Shown one piece after another: positions 26,472-35,873 of a stretch of DNA of 63,302 nucleotides (position 1 is its first letter; each line of letters begins with the position of its first letter). Both the position numbers and the translations under genes were made by a program. The notes below the pieces were generated by a model. The model saw only the letters and a program-made list of their open reading frames with translations, did no database searches and had not been told where the DNA came from. Origin of the DNA: CAZCDS01 sp964497585 (GTDB lineage: Bacteria > Desulfobacterota > Desulfomonilia > Desulfomonilales > Desulfomonilaceae); NCBI GenBank assembly GCA_964497585.1, contig CAZCDS010000036.1, forward strand, positions 1 through 63,302, read 5' to 3'.

Positions 26472-26978
26472 ATGGATCAGACGGTTTTGAGAAAGGCCTA
26501 TGAGCTAGGTCATGAATTTGAAAGGAAATACCACGGCTGCGCACAATGCGTCATTGGTGCAGTATACGAGCTGTTTCCAGAGATGCGGAGCGAGGACATC
26601 TTTCGTTCGGCAAATGCTCAGGGTGGGGGCATGGGCCTGACCTCGAAGGGACAGTGCGGCGCGGCGGTCGGGGCCGGCATGGTCCTCAGCCAGTTATACG
26701 GCCGCTCGCTAGGAAATATCGAGGACCTGGAGAGGAAGCGCTTCGATGCCTATCGACTGGGAGCTGAGTTTCAGAGTCGGTTCATCGAGGAAATGAGCTC
26801 TCTGACTTGCGGAGACATACAGAAAAGAAAAATGGGCAGGAGCTTCAACTTGCTCGATCCTGACGACTGGGAGGAGTTCGAGCGTTTGGGAGGGCACGAG
26901 AGCCACTGCCCGGACGTGGTGGGCGTGGCCACGCGGATCGTCGTCCAGATAATCCTGGAACAGAAAGGAAAGACCTAG
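26472..26978 (+). CDS. C_GCAxxG_C_C family redox protein
   Basis: A 168-residue protein with the family's cysteine layout: GCAQCV (G-C-A-x-C near residue 24), GQCGAAVGAG (C-G-A-x-x-G) near 62, LTCGDI near 118, and SHCPDVVG near 145. The family is frequent in anaerobes and often encoded near redox enzymes or transporters; its function is not known. ATG 26472 has GGAG upstream (AAGGAGAACGCAAGAG). An in-frame ATG at 26427 would add 15 residues. It stands alone just right of the IS3 end at 26266. Confidence 0.75.
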   Translation: MDQTVLRKAYELGHEFERKYHGCAQCVIGAVYELFPEMRSEDIFRSANAQGGGMGLTSKGQCGAAVGAGMVLSQLYGRSLGNIEDLERKRFDAYRLGAEFQSRFIEEMSSLTCGDIQKRKMGRSFNLLDPDDWEEFERLGGHESHCPDVVGVATRIVVQIILEQKGKT

Positions 26979-27293
26979 ACTGTTCGGAACGTGGGTCGTC
27001 TGTCAGCCAGCGCAGAAGCGAAAATGAGGCAGCCGTGTACAAGAAAACCCCAAGAGAAGAAAAGGGGATACATTATCCATGGAACCGACGATGTTCTGAT
27101 GCGCTTCTGCGGAAGAGGGAACCCCGCTTCGTGCATATCCCTTGATCCTGATGGGTGATCCGTTCGGCACGGGCGAAGAGAGGCATGGCCGGAAGGTGCG
27201 TGGCCTGTAACTTATTCCGCGGAGTCTGCTTTCATAAGATCCTTTATGCCCTTCAGCAGCTTCTGGAGCTTGACAGGGTTGTTGACAACCAGA
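26979..27293. other. Short gap with no recognised feature
   Basis: About 315 bp between the C_GCAxxG_C_C gene and the transposase remnant. Open frames here are short and show no motif. Confidence 0.3.
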
Positions 27294-27801
27294 TCAGAGC
27301 CGGATTTTTTTTGGGGGCAGGCCAGTTGCAGGGGCCGGCGGTCGATCGTCTCTCTTTCGAGGCCTGGCTCGCCGTCGAACCAAGGGCTTGTCGACAAGAG
27401 CGAACAAGGCAAGCTTCGGCCGCAGCCTTCCGGTCACGTGAACATCTTTGGGTAGTCCTCTCAGGATCGCCTCGCAGCAATAGCCCATGCCAGTGACCAG
27501 CCTGAGGATCTCACCCTCCTGAAGCCGCGAACGGGACAGATTGGTAAGATCCAAAGCGAGCTTGGGCTTTTTCTTGTAGGGGAGACCTCGGACCTCACCT
27601 TCGCCTTGGGCGGCCACCAGAGGGGTGCACCGTATGGAAGCCAAAACACGTGGTCGCTGATTGCGAGAAGCCGGACCGCCGGACTATGATGACGAAACAG
27701 ACCCCATAGCGCTTCTTCTTGCTCTTCTTGTTCAGCTTCGGAGCCGAGCCGTCATGCTGCCAACCGGCGTCCGCAGAAACAGCGTCAGACAACCATGACA
27801 C
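27294..27801 (-). pseudogene. Fragment of a DDE-type transposase (IS701/IS4-like)
   Basis: Two minus-strand frames together resemble the middle of a DDE transposase. One gives QHDGSAPKLNKKSKKKRYGVCFVII, matching the W-H-D-G-S metal-site region. The other, one frameshift later, gives GYCCEAILRGLPKDVHVTGRLR and RRARPRKRDDRPPAPA. Both ends of the gene are missing; the fragment stops at an IS3-like end (27305-27323), as if the later insertion had truncated it. Confidence 0.55.
27305..27323 (-). repeat. Short IS3-type terminal repeat
   Basis: TTTTTTTGGGGGCAGGCCA matches the end of the remnant at 3862-3881 (TTTTTTGGGGGCAGGCCA) but nothing of the leader beyond it. Confidence 0.5.
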
Positions 27802-28154
27802 GGACAGAGCAGGGAATATCAGAATGCCATTCGGTTTTCACATTCTTCTTGACACGCATTCGTCCATTTGATAGCTTGAAACTGTTGTAGAATAAGGGCT
27901 TGTCTATTCTCTCGAAAAACCATGTGGCTGTTTCATCCTCGCGAGTGTTTCTCTAAGATGCGAGTTCAAGCCGTCGGCATGTGAGTCTTGGGAAAATCCG
28001 TACGGCAACCTGGCCTCATAGAGTCGCGGCCTTCCCGTGGAACAGCCGGGCTGCCCGTGACCGTAAAAGCGAAGAGAATTCCTCAGAAAAAATATCATTC
28101 CGGCGGTGGTTACAGCACGTTCCACCCGCTCGATTGATACGTCGGAGATCTGGC
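27802..28154. other. Gap between transposase remnant and thiolase fragment
   Basis: About 350 bp without a recognised gene. It should have contained the promoter of the truncated thiolase gene, and a GGAG lies just before ATG 28155. Confidence 0.3.
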
Positions 28155-28370
28155 ATGTACAAAGACATTGTAATTGTGCAGGCCGTGAGGATACCTTTCG
28201 AGCGCTACTGTGGATCTGTTGGTGAGATCGACTATTTCGGCCTGGGCGCCCTGCCCATGAGGGAAATCCTGACTCGGACCAACCTTTCCGGAACGGAGAT
28301 TGAAGAGGTCTATTGGGGCGTTGGTCATACTTCCGTCTGTACGGATGTCTATACACCAGTGGCTGCGCGG
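28155..28370 (+). pseudogene. Truncated thiolase (first ~72 residues)
   Basis: It starts normally (GGAG then ATG 28155) with MYKDIVIVQAVRIPF and follows the thiolase at 55369 closely: IDYFGLGALPMREIL against LDYYDLGAIPIREIL, EEVYWGVGHTSVCTDVYTPVAAR against DEVFWGVGDTAACKDVYTPVAAR. Similarity ends at VAAR and no catalytic cysteine, histidine or C-terminal region follows. It is a deletion remnant of a paralogue of the intact gene in the right-hand module. Confidence 0.8.
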
Positions 28371-28659
28371 CATCTATGGGGGCAAGACCATCACTGCGGG
28401 AACAGGACAGTCTCGTCCGATAGGGGAAGCCCCCTACCGCGAAGGGATTTAGCCCTCCCGCTGCGTGGACGCGCACAGACCCGATCGTTCATAGGGCTCT
28501 GAGAATCATGGATCGACGAGGGAAGGTGGGCTTCCTGTGAGATCCAGAAACGGATCCGGCTATGTGAGACATGATGTTCATGCGTATCACGTGAGGCGCA
28601 TGACATGAAAGGAATGGTCTACGTAGGGCGACAGCTCGGCCGCGGCACGGGAGGAGGAG

Positions 28660-30234
28660 ATGAACATCACGCTGACACCGGCTCGATTCCTGGATAGAGC
28701 CGTAACGCTTTTTGGATCTGAATTAGCAGTGGTTTGTGGAGAGCATAGGTACACCTATGGTCAGTTTGGTGAAAGGGTGAACCAGCTAGCGAACGCGTTG
28801 GTCAACCTTGGCGTCAGGCCGGGAGATCGTGTGGCATTTTTGGGGTACAACTCGCACCAGCTCCTGGAATGCTATTACGGAATCATCATGATCGGAGGAG
28901 TGCTGCTTCCTTTGAACATCAGGCTCATTTCCAGCGATTTCGACTATATTTGCAACGACGCCGAGCCAGGAATTCTATTCATTGATCCCGATTTTCTGAA
29001 CAAGATTGAACCCATTTTGGAAAACATCCCTTCCGTCAAGAATTTCTACCTGCTGGAGCCCTTGGATAATCCACCTGCCTGGATTACCGGCCAGTATGAG
29101 GACCTCATCCAGAACGCCAGCTCAGATTTGCCTTGCTCTAGTAGCAATTTCCCCTTTCATGAAGATGATATGGCCGAACTATTCTATACCAGTGGCACTA
29201 CCGGGCCCCCCAAGGGAGTGATGCTGACGCACCGGAATCTGTATTTGCACGCCTTAGCTGCTATGGCCACCATGCCCGTAGCAGAAACGGATGTTCAACT
29301 GCACCTGATCCCCCTGTTTCACGTGAATGGCTGGGGAACGCCTCACTATCTCACTGCCAAGGGAGGCTCCCACGTCATGTTGAAAAAGTTTGATCCGGCG
29401 GCAGTACTGGACCTGATTCAGCGCGAGAGGGTTACCAGGTTTTTTATCGTGCCGACTATGGTGACCGCACTCCTGGAGTTTCCCGAATTGGATTCTTACG
29501 ATCTTTCAAGCGTCAAAGAAATCCTCATCGGCGGAGCTCCCCCACCTACGGGAATGTGCGACCGTCTGGGGGCGGTGTTCGATTGCGTCGTGCATGGCGG
29601 ATTCGGCATGAGTGAGACGTGCCCATTGATCGCCCTACCGGAACTGCCCACTGATCTTGAACCGGCGACGTTCCGCCACCGCGCCCATGAGACGTGGGGC
29701 TTCCCCCTCGTGGGAGTGGAGTACAAGGTGATCGATCCTACGGGGGAGGAGCTTCCCTGGGACGCCAAGGCAGTAGGCGAATTGCTGGTTCGCGGCGACA
29801 TGGTCATGAAGGGCTATCTCAACAAACAGGAGGCCACTGATAAGGCTCTCAAGGAAGGCTGGTACCACACAGGCGACCTCGTTTCCATGGGGCCTGACGG
29901 ATCTCTGTACATTCGAGATCGAATGAAAGACATCATCATCAGCGGCGGAGAGAATATCTCTTCCCTGGAGATCGAACAGGTTTTGTACTCTAATCCCGAG
30001 GTATCGGAGTGCGCAGTGATAGCCAAGAAGGACGAGAAGTGGGGCGAGATTCCGAAGGCGGTAGTCATACTCCAATCCGGTTCAAAGCTTACAGCGGAAG
30101 ATATCGTCAATTATACGCGTGAGAGGATGGCACACTTCAAGGCGCTGCGGGAAGCCGAGATTGTGGAAGAATTGCCCCGAGGGGGAACAGGCAAGATCTT
30201 GAAAGCAGAACTTCGCAAATTATATGGACAGTGA
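28660..30234 (+). CDS. AMP-forming fatty-acid/aryl-CoA ligase
   Basis: A 524-residue ANL-superfamily ligase. It has SGTTGPPKGVMLTHRN (P-loop, ~residue 175), GFGMSETCPL, WYHTGDLVSMGPDGSLYIRDR, MKDIIISGGENISSLEIE, and the end PRGGTGKILKAELR with the catalytic lysine. It makes an acyl-CoA from a free acid, ATP and CoA in the cytoplasm. GGAGGAG precedes ATG 28660. It begins a plus-strand run (ligase, tandem TetR, SDR, LivHMGFK), so it probably activates the acid brought in by the Liv system. Chain length or ring specificity cannot be read. Confidence 0.88.
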   Translation: MNITLTPARFLDRAVTLFGSELAVVCGEHRYTYGQFGERVNQLANALVNLGVRPGDRVAFLGYNSHQLLECYYGIIMIGGVLLPLNIRLISSDFDYICNDAEPGILFIDPDFLNKIEPILENIPSVKNFYLLEPLDNPPAWITGQYEDLIQNASSDLPCSSSNFPFHEDDMAELFYTSGTTGPPKGVMLTHRNLYLHALAAMATMPVAETDVQLHLIPLFHVNGWGTPHYLTAKGGSHVMLKKFDPAAVLDLIQRERVTRFFIVPTMVTALLEFPELDSYDLSSVKEILIGGAPPPTGMCDRLGAVFDCVVHGGFGMSETCPLIALPELPTDLEPATFRHRAHETWGFPLVGVEYKVIDPTGEELPWDAKAVGELLVRGDMVMKGYLNKQEATDKALKEGWYHTGDLVSMGPDGSLYIRDRMKDIIISGGENISSLEIEQVLYSNPEVSECAVIAKKDEKWGEIPKAVVILQSGSKLTAEDIVNYTRERMAHFKALREAEIVEELPRGGTGKILKAELRKLYGQ

Positions 30235-30248
30235 GTTGGGAGAGAGTA

Positions 30249-31496
30249 ATGCTATCGGTTCGTGGTGACACTGACGATTCTCCCCTCAAACCCGGTGACC
30301 GCGAGGGCTCCGGCACTAAGGGGAGGATCTTGTCCGCTGCAGAGACACTGATCTCCGAGAGGGGCCTGGCCGGCTCGTCCATCTCCGAGATCGCCCGGAA
30401 GGCCGGTGTGGCGGACTCGGTAATCTATCAACATTTCAAAGGAAAGCAGGACCTTCTCTTCTCCATCCCTGGCGCGCGGATGAAAGAAGTCCTGGCCCTG
30501 CTGGACGAACAACTTACAGGGATACAAGACGTTCAAAGCCGGCTCCGAAAGCTTATCTGGTTTCATCTCAGATACAACGACACACAGAGAGGCTATGCCA
30601 GAATTCTGCTCCTGGAATGCCGGTCATCCAAAGCCTTCTACTCCACTCCGGCTTACCAACTGGTCCGACAGTACGCCGATATTCTTGCCTCGATATTGGA
30701 TCAGGGAGTCAAGGAAGGCAGGTTCCGGTCTGATGTGGATATACGGCTGATACGGGATGTGATCCTGGGGACCCTCGACATGGAGACCATTGGATCTCTG
30801 GCCAGCAGAGAGACGGAGAACAGTGAGGACGATTTTGAAGACATAATGAGGTTGGTCGATCCCATGATCGTGCTGAAAACGCCGTCGGACAAGGGCAGAG
30901 TCAAACGCATCGAAGCGATCATTAACGCGGCCGAAAAGGTCTTCGCGGAAAAGGATTTCAACAAGGCGACCATCGCCGAAATCGCAAAGCTGGCGAGCGT
31001 AGCCGACGGGACAATCTACGAGTATTTCAACAGCAAGGAAGAGATCCTGCAGTCCATAGCAGTGAAGCGGTTCGGCACCTACCTGACGGATGTTGCGGAA
31101 GCATTTGAAATCAAGAATCCACTTCGGAAGCTCCGACGGCTGATTAAATATCATTTCTCAAGTTTCCTCAGCGAACGGCAATTCCTGAAGGTCTTTCTAC
31201 TGCAACTTCAGCTTAATGCGAGGTTTTACGGCTCGGAAGCGTACGACAAGTTTCGCACCTATTTCCGATTCATCGAAGATGTGATCGAAGAGGGCAGGGA
31301 GGCCAATGTGTTCCGTTCGGAAGTGAGTCCCCGAGTGTTCAGGAACATGTTCCTGGGAGCGTTTAGTCACATGGCGCTGCGTTGGCTGATACTTCGCCGA
31401 TCCACTGATACTGATCGAATGGAGGAGATCAATCAGGTGACGGAATTGTTGGCATCCGCTGTAACCGCTGATGCCGGACGGGACGTCGCCGGATAG
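30249..31496 (+). CDS. Tandem (double) TetR-family regulator
   Basis: A 415-residue protein containing two complete TetR units in one chain. The first helix-turn-helix is at ~25-72 (ILSAAETLISERG, ISEIARKAGVADSVIYQHFKGK). The second is at ~218-265 (IINAAEKVFAEKDF, IAEIAKLASVADGTIYEYFNSK). Each is followed by its own helical ligand-binding part. TetR proteins are normally ~200 residues and dimeric; one chain here could act as an internal dimer. ATG 30249 is preferred (GGGAGAG upstream) to a GTG at 30231. It starts 14 bp after the ligase stop and probably controls this operon in response to an acyl-CoA. Its paralogue is at 42258. Confidence 0.85.
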   Translation: MLSVRGDTDDSPLKPGDREGSGTKGRILSAAETLISERGLAGSSISEIARKAGVADSVIYQHFKGKQDLLFSIPGARMKEVLALLDEQLTGIQDVQSRLRKLIWFHLRYNDTQRGYARILLLECRSSKAFYSTPAYQLVRQYADILASILDQGVKEGRFRSDVDIRLIRDVILGTLDMETIGSLASRETENSEDDFEDIMRLVDPMIVLKTPSDKGRVKRIEAIINAAEKVFAEKDFNKATIAEIAKLASVADGTIYEYFNSKEEILQSIAVKRFGTYLTDVAEAFEIKNPLRKLRRLIKYHFSSFLSERQFLKVFLLQLQLNARFYGSEAYDKFRTYFRFIEDVIEEGREANVFRSEVSPRVFRNMFLGAFSHMALRWLILRRSTDTDRMEEINQVTELLASAVTADAGRDVAG

Positions 31497-31593
31497 CGGC
31501 GGGAACAGCTCGGGTTCAGTGAAGTGACTCCAGGGCTACCCGCCAATCACTCATCTTTTCCTACCGCTGAACAGGCGAGAAAATGAGGGTCTC

Positions 31594-32358
31594 ATGAAAC
31601 TTGAAGGAAAGGTGGCGATTATCACCGGGGCCAGCAAGGGCATTGGGAAAGGTATTGCGGAACGTTACGTAGAGGAAGGCGCGGCGGTCGTTCTGGCCAG
31701 CAGGTCTGAGGATCTTCTCGCTGCCATCGCCAAGGAGATTAACAACTCGGGAGGTCGGGCTCTGGCCCTCATACTCGATGTGAGGGATCCGAACAGCGTC
31801 GAAGATGTGGTTCGTAAGACGGTAGAGGAGTTTGGTCGAGTAGACATAATGGTCAACAATGCGGGCATATCCATGGCCCATCCCTCCGAGGATCTCGATC
31901 CGGCAGATTGGGAAAGAGCCCTGCAAACGGACCTGTTCGGGGTCTTCTATGGGTGCCAATCAGCCGCTCGCCAGATGTTTGCGCAGGGAACAGGAGGTTG
32001 CATCATCAATATCACCTCGGTTTACGGCTTGGTGGCGGCCCCCATGAGGGCCGCTTACTGCGCAAGCAAGGCTGGAGCGAATATGCTTACTAAGTTACTT
32101 GCGTGCGAATGGGCGGACAAAGGCGTCCGGGTTAATGCCATCGCCCCCGGGTACGTCCGGACGGAACTGGTGCAAGGAGTGATTGACAAAGGGATTCTTC
32201 CGGTGGGCGCCATAGAAAAACGCACGCCGCAGGGTCGCATGGGGGAGGTCTCAGATGTGCTCGCGGTGGCAGTGCTTTTGGCCAGCGATGAATCGTCTTT
32301 CATGACCGGATCAATCGTGACCATCGATGGAGGCTGGACAGCTTACGGGTACCTCTAG
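31594..32358 (+). CDS. SDR-family (3-oxoacyl/3-hydroxyacyl-type) dehydrogenase
   Basis: A 254-residue classical short-chain dehydrogenase. It has the NAD(P) motif TGASKGIGKGIA, NNAGIS, the catalytic Ser-Tyr-Lys (ITSVYGLVAAPMRAAYCASK), the NAIAPGYVRTEL segment, and the family ending SIVTIDGGWTAYGYL. It oxidises or reduces a hydroxyl/keto group, in this setting plausibly a 3-hydroxyacyl-CoA or a ring alcohol. It is 97 bp after the regulator and 32 bp before livH, so it is likely in the same operon. Confidence 0.85.
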   Translation: MKLEGKVAIITGASKGIGKGIAERYVEEGAAVVLASRSEDLLAAIAKEINNSGGRALALILDVRDPNSVEDVVRKTVEEFGRVDIMVNNAGISMAHPSEDLDPADWERALQTDLFGVFYGCQSAARQMFAQGTGGCIINITSVYGLVAAPMRAAYCASKAGANMLTKLLACEWADKGVRVNAIAPGYVRTELVQGVIDKGILPVGAIEKRTPQGRMGEVSDVLAVAVLLASDESSFMTGSIVTIDGGWTAYGYL

Positions 32359-32390
32359 GGTAGATCGACCGAGCAGGGAAAAGAGACAAC

Positions 32391-33254
32391 ATGGAGATCT
32401 TGATCCTTGGAGCCATACGGGGCGCTCTCTATTCACTCATAGCAGTAGGCTTCGTACTGGTATTCAGCGTGGGTGGCATTCTCAATCTAGCGCACGGGAC
32501 GTATTACATGCTTGGCGCATATCTTACCTTTATTTTCTATTCCTTGGTGTTTCATGGCGGCAGTTCCATGGTGCTGATTGCCTCCGCATGTCTGGCATTG
32601 GTTTCAGTGGGCCTCATCGCGGCGGTCGTCTACTATGTGCTATTACGTCCCAACATCAGCTCTGTGACCTACGTCATGGTGATGACGCTCGCATTGGCCC
32701 TCTTCGTGGGAGAGATCATGGCTCTCCTGTTTGGCGTATCCGGCACCTCCGTCCCCAGTTTCGTTGAGGGCAGCACCCGAATTGGCGACGTCAAGGTGGT
32801 CAATCAGCAGCTCATTACTCTTCCGATCATAATGTGTGTTTTGCCCATCCTCTGGGTTTTTCTCAAGAAGACGAAGATGGGTCAAGGAATAGAGGCCGTT
32901 GCCCAGCAGAGGGTTGCCGCGGTCCTTATGGGCGTAGATGCAGATCGCGCACTGCTCGTGACCTATTCGATGAGCGCAAGTCTGGCGGCCTCAGCCGGGG
33001 TTCTCATTGCTCCGGTCTCCGCGGTTGTGCCGGAAATGTGGCTGTTCCCGCTGATCAAGGCGTTCGCAATAGCGATTTTGGGAGGCATGGGATCGGTGGT
33101 GGGCGCGATCATTGCGTCATTCCTCATGGGTTACGCTGAAGTCTTCACGTCTTTTCTGATAGGAGAGCACCTGAGCGAGATGTTGGCCCTCGGGGTAATC
33201 GCTCTGGTCCTCATTGTCAAGCCCTCCGGAATTCTGGGAAAGAAGATGAGATAA
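32391..33254 (+). CDS. livH: LIV-type ABC transporter permease (LivH)
   Basis: A 287-residue inner-membrane permease with about eight hydrophobic segments and the LivH signature GLVFVFSVGGILNLAHG-like stretch (FVLVFSVGGILNLAHGTYY), plus the cytoplasmic EAA-type loop AVAQQRVAAVLMGVDADR. In this family it pairs with LivM to import branched-chain amino acids, and in aromatic degraders also aromatic or short carboxylates. Its start is 32 bp after the SDR stop, and livM begins 3 bp after its own stop. Confidence 0.9.
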   Translation: MEILILGAIRGALYSLIAVGFVLVFSVGGILNLAHGTYYMLGAYLTFIFYSLVFHGGSSMVLIASACLALVSVGLIAAVVYYVLLRPNISSVTYVMVMTLALALFVGEIMALLFGVSGTSVPSFVEGSTRIGDVKVVNQQLITLPIIMCVLPILWVFLKKTKMGQGIEAVAQQRVAAVLMGVDADRALLVTYSMSASLAASAGVLIAPVSAVVPEMWLFPLIKAFAIAILGGMGSVVGAIIASFLMGYAEVFTSFLIGEHLSEMLALGVIALVLIVKPSGILGKKMR

Positions 33255-33257
33255 CTA

Positions 33258-34235
33258 ATGAAGACTGAGTCATGGTCTCACTTGTGGCTGAGCAATCAAT
33301 CGCCGGTTGGCTTAGCGGTGCTGGGCGGAGGATTTCTCTTCGGGTTCGTTTCGGACAACTACTTCTACATCGAGATAATGACCCTGGCTGCCGTTTACGC
33401 AATCTTTTCCATGAGCTGGGACATCCTGACAGGCTACACCCATGAAGTGAATTTTGGGTTTGCGTTGTTTGCTGGAGGTGCGGGCTACGTTTCAGGGATC
33501 CTCAACCTTCGGGGGGAGTTATCACCTTATCTTACAATTCCTGTTGGAGCGCTGGCAGCGGGCCTGGCAGGGGTAATTATTGGGTACCTTACCTTGAGAT
33601 TGAAAGGCCCGTATTTCGCGATGGTGACGTTGGCCTTTGCTTCCATCCTCTACAAACTCTCGTTCATTTTCTACGAGTATACGGGAGGAGAGGAAGGGAT
33701 ATCCGGCCTCGAGGCGCTGAGCAGCGATCCACGCTGGGATTTTCTCGTTGTGTGGACGGGGACGGCGTTTGCTTACTTCGTGCTTCGTCTATATGCAGGT
33801 TCAAAACATGGTCAGATACTCAAAGCCATACGAGCCGACGAGGATGCGGCTCAGTCCTCAGGCATAAACACGGCCTATTTCAAGATCGAAGCCTTTGCCC
33901 TAAGCGGCTTGCTGGGAGGCCTAGGAGGTGGACTGTTTGCGCACTCGCAGATGCAAGTCGGCCCCACCATGCTTTCCGGATACATCTCCATCATCGTGGT
34001 GTTGCTGGCCATGATAGGGGGAATGGGTACCATCGTAGGCCCTCTCACCAGCGCAATCATCCTCTCGTTGCTCAACGAGTATCTCCGAGTAATAGAGGAA
34101 TATCGAATAGTTGTTTATAGCGGGCTACTCATTCTGTTGATCTATCTGGCCCCCGAAGGGTTGGCGAATGTAGGTGTCGTCAAGAATTCCAAGATACTGT
34201 CTTTCCTTTTCCTGGGAGAAAGGAAGATGAAATGA
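33258..34235 (+). CDS. livM: LIV-type ABC transporter permease (LivM)
   Basis: A 325-residue permease with about nine membrane segments. It shows SWDILTGYTHEVNFGFALFAGGAGY, LRLKGPYFAMVTLAF and the coupling loop LKAIRADEDAAQSSGIN, all typical of LivM. Its last codons overlap the livG start (ATGA, 34232-34235), showing translational coupling. It forms the channel together with LivH. Confidence 0.9.
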   Translation: MKTESWSHLWLSNQSPVGLAVLGGGFLFGFVSDNYFYIEIMTLAAVYAIFSMSWDILTGYTHEVNFGFALFAGGAGYVSGILNLRGELSPYLTIPVGALAAGLAGVIIGYLTLRLKGPYFAMVTLAFASILYKLSFIFYEYTGGEEGISGLEALSSDPRWDFLVVWTGTAFAYFVLRLYAGSKHGQILKAIRADEDAAQSSGINTAYFKIEAFALSGLLGGLGGGLFAHSQMQVGPTMLSGYISIIVVLLAMIGGMGTIVGPLTSAIILSLLNEYLRVIEEYRIVVYSGLLILLIYLAPEGLANVGVVKNSKILSFLFLGERKMK

Positions 34236-34981
34236 GCCTTCTCCAGGTAAACAATCTGGTCAAGCATTTCGGTGGACTCACGGCCCTGTCTGAGTTTACC
34301 TTTGCCGTGAAACCGGGTGAAATGATCGGTATTATCGGGCCCAACGGCGCCGGCAAGACCACCGTTTTCAACTGCATCACGGGCTTTGTTTTGCTAGATT
34401 CAGGTTCAGTCACCCTGGGGGAGAAACAGCTCACCGGCAAAAAGCCCTACCAGATTGTCAATGAGGGTCTCACTCGGACCTGGCAACTCGTGAAGCCCTT
34501 CTTCGGAATGAAGGTCATGGAGGCCTTGCAGGTACCCTCTTTCTGCAAGCGCTCCCAATCAAGCGCCAGAACTCGGGGCGAACTTCGGGACAGAATTCTT
34601 AGGATCGCTGAATCTCTTGGCCTTTCAGAGAGGCTGTGGGATGAGGTGGACAATCTGAATCAGGGCGAGTTACGACTTCTGGACATAGCCCGTGCGATGG
34701 TAACAAGTCCCCTCATATTGCTCCTTGACGAACCATTCTCCGGGCTTTCCCATAAGGAGATTGCCAGTATCTCCGATGCGGTTCAGCAGCTCAACCAACA
34801 GGGCTTGACGATCATTATTATTGAACATCGACTACGAGAACTCATGAAGCTGGTGGAGAAGGTGGTGGTGATGAACTTCGGCCGGAAGATAGCGGAAGGT
34901 TCGCCGAGCGAAGTCGTGGGTAATCCCGTAGTGATCGAAGCGTATCTGGGGAAAAAAGAGGTGAGCATTGGCATGGCTTGA
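34232..34981 (+). CDS. livG: LIV-type ABC transporter ATPase (LivG)
   Basis: A 249-residue ATPase: Walker A GPNGAGKTTVFN, Walker B LILLLDEPFSGLS, H-loop IIIEHRLRELM. The signature motif is LNQGELRLLDIARAM, departing from LSxGE as often happens in LivG. It drives import through LivHM. Its 3' end overlaps livF by 14 bp. Confidence 0.9.
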   Translation: MSLLQVNNLVKHFGGLTALSEFTFAVKPGEMIGIIGPNGAGKTTVFNCITGFVLLDSGSVTLGEKQLTGKKPYQIVNEGLTRTWQLVKPFFGMKVMEALQVPSFCKRSQSSARTRGELRDRILRIAESLGLSERLWDEVDNLNQGELRLLDIARAMVTSPLILLLDEPFSGLSHKEIASISDAVQQLNQQGLTIIIIEHRLRELMKLVEKVVVMNFGRKIAEGSPSEVVGNPVVIEAYLGKKEVSIGMA

Positions 34982-35678
34982 AATCAAGAATCTGGAAGCC
35001 TTCTACCACCGATCAAGGGTCCTCCACGGTGTTTCCCTTGTAGTGGAGCAAGGGAATTTCGTGTCAGTGATCGGAAGCAACGGAGCGGGAAAGACCACAC
35101 TGCTCCGTTCCATTTCCAGACTCATAACTGTGAGAGGCAGTTTAGAGTTCGAGGGTCGGGAGCTAGCCGGTCTGCAGCCGAAGGATTGCGTTCGGATGGG
35201 AATTGTCCATTGCCCCGAGGGGCGGCTACTCTTTCCCGACATGAGCGTGTTTCAGAACCTCATGATGGGAGCGTTCTTGCGTGACGATAGACCCGGGATC
35301 AACAGGGACCTGGAGCGAGCTCTTGAATATTTTCCTGTCCTAGCCCATCGAAGGAACCAATTGGCAGGAACCCTTTCGGGTGGAGAGCAACAGATGGTTG
35401 CTTTAGGAAGGGCCATAATGGGTCGTCCACGCCTCCTTACCCTTGATGAGCCTTCTTTCGGACTAGCCCCGCTGATTGTGAACACAATCGTAGAGGTCAT
35501 TCAGCGGCTCAACGCAGAAGGAGTAACCATTCTGCTTGTCGAACAAAATGTCTCGCTGGCTTTGGAATACGGCCACTATTCGTATGCGCTGGAAGAGGGA
35601 CGGGTGGTAGATGAGGGACTGACCTCGGAGCTGAGCCAAAAAAGCTCAATCGTTCAGGCCTACCTGGGGATGGCCTGA
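34968..35678 (+). CDS. livF: LIV-type ABC transporter ATPase (LivF), TTG start
   Basis: A 236-residue ATPase: Walker A GSNGAGKTTLL, canonical signature LSGGEQQMVALGRAIM, Walker B LLTLDEPSFGLAP, and the closing QAYLGMA. The frame begins with TTG at 34968, preceded by AGAGGTGA; the ATG at 34973 is out of frame. The start lies inside livG, so translation is coupled. It forms the ATPase pair with LivG. Confidence 0.9.
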   Translation: MAWLEIKNLEAFYHRSRVLHGVSLVVEQGNFVSVIGSNGAGKTTLLRSISRLITVRGSLEFEGRELAGLQPKDCVRMGIVHCPEGRLLFPDMSVFQNLMMGAFLRDDRPGINRDLERALEYFPVLAHRRNQLAGTLSGGEQQMVALGRAIMGRPRLLTLDEPSFGLAPLIVNTIVEVIQRLNAEGVTILLVEQNVSLALEYGHYSYALEEGRVVDEGLTSELSQKSSIVQAYLGMA

Positions 35679-35873
35679 TACAAGACTGGAATCGATGGTG
35701 AACTTGCGATCAAGCCTCGGCGACAAGCTATTCACAAGCTTCTGATCGAACGAACGATGTTCGTCGATCCGGAATCCAGGTAGGGCCACCGCTGGTTTTT
35801 CGGGATTTCAGGCAGGCAGGGAGAGCCTTCATAGGCAGTTGTAAAAACCCCGTTCGAACAAAGGAGGAACAAG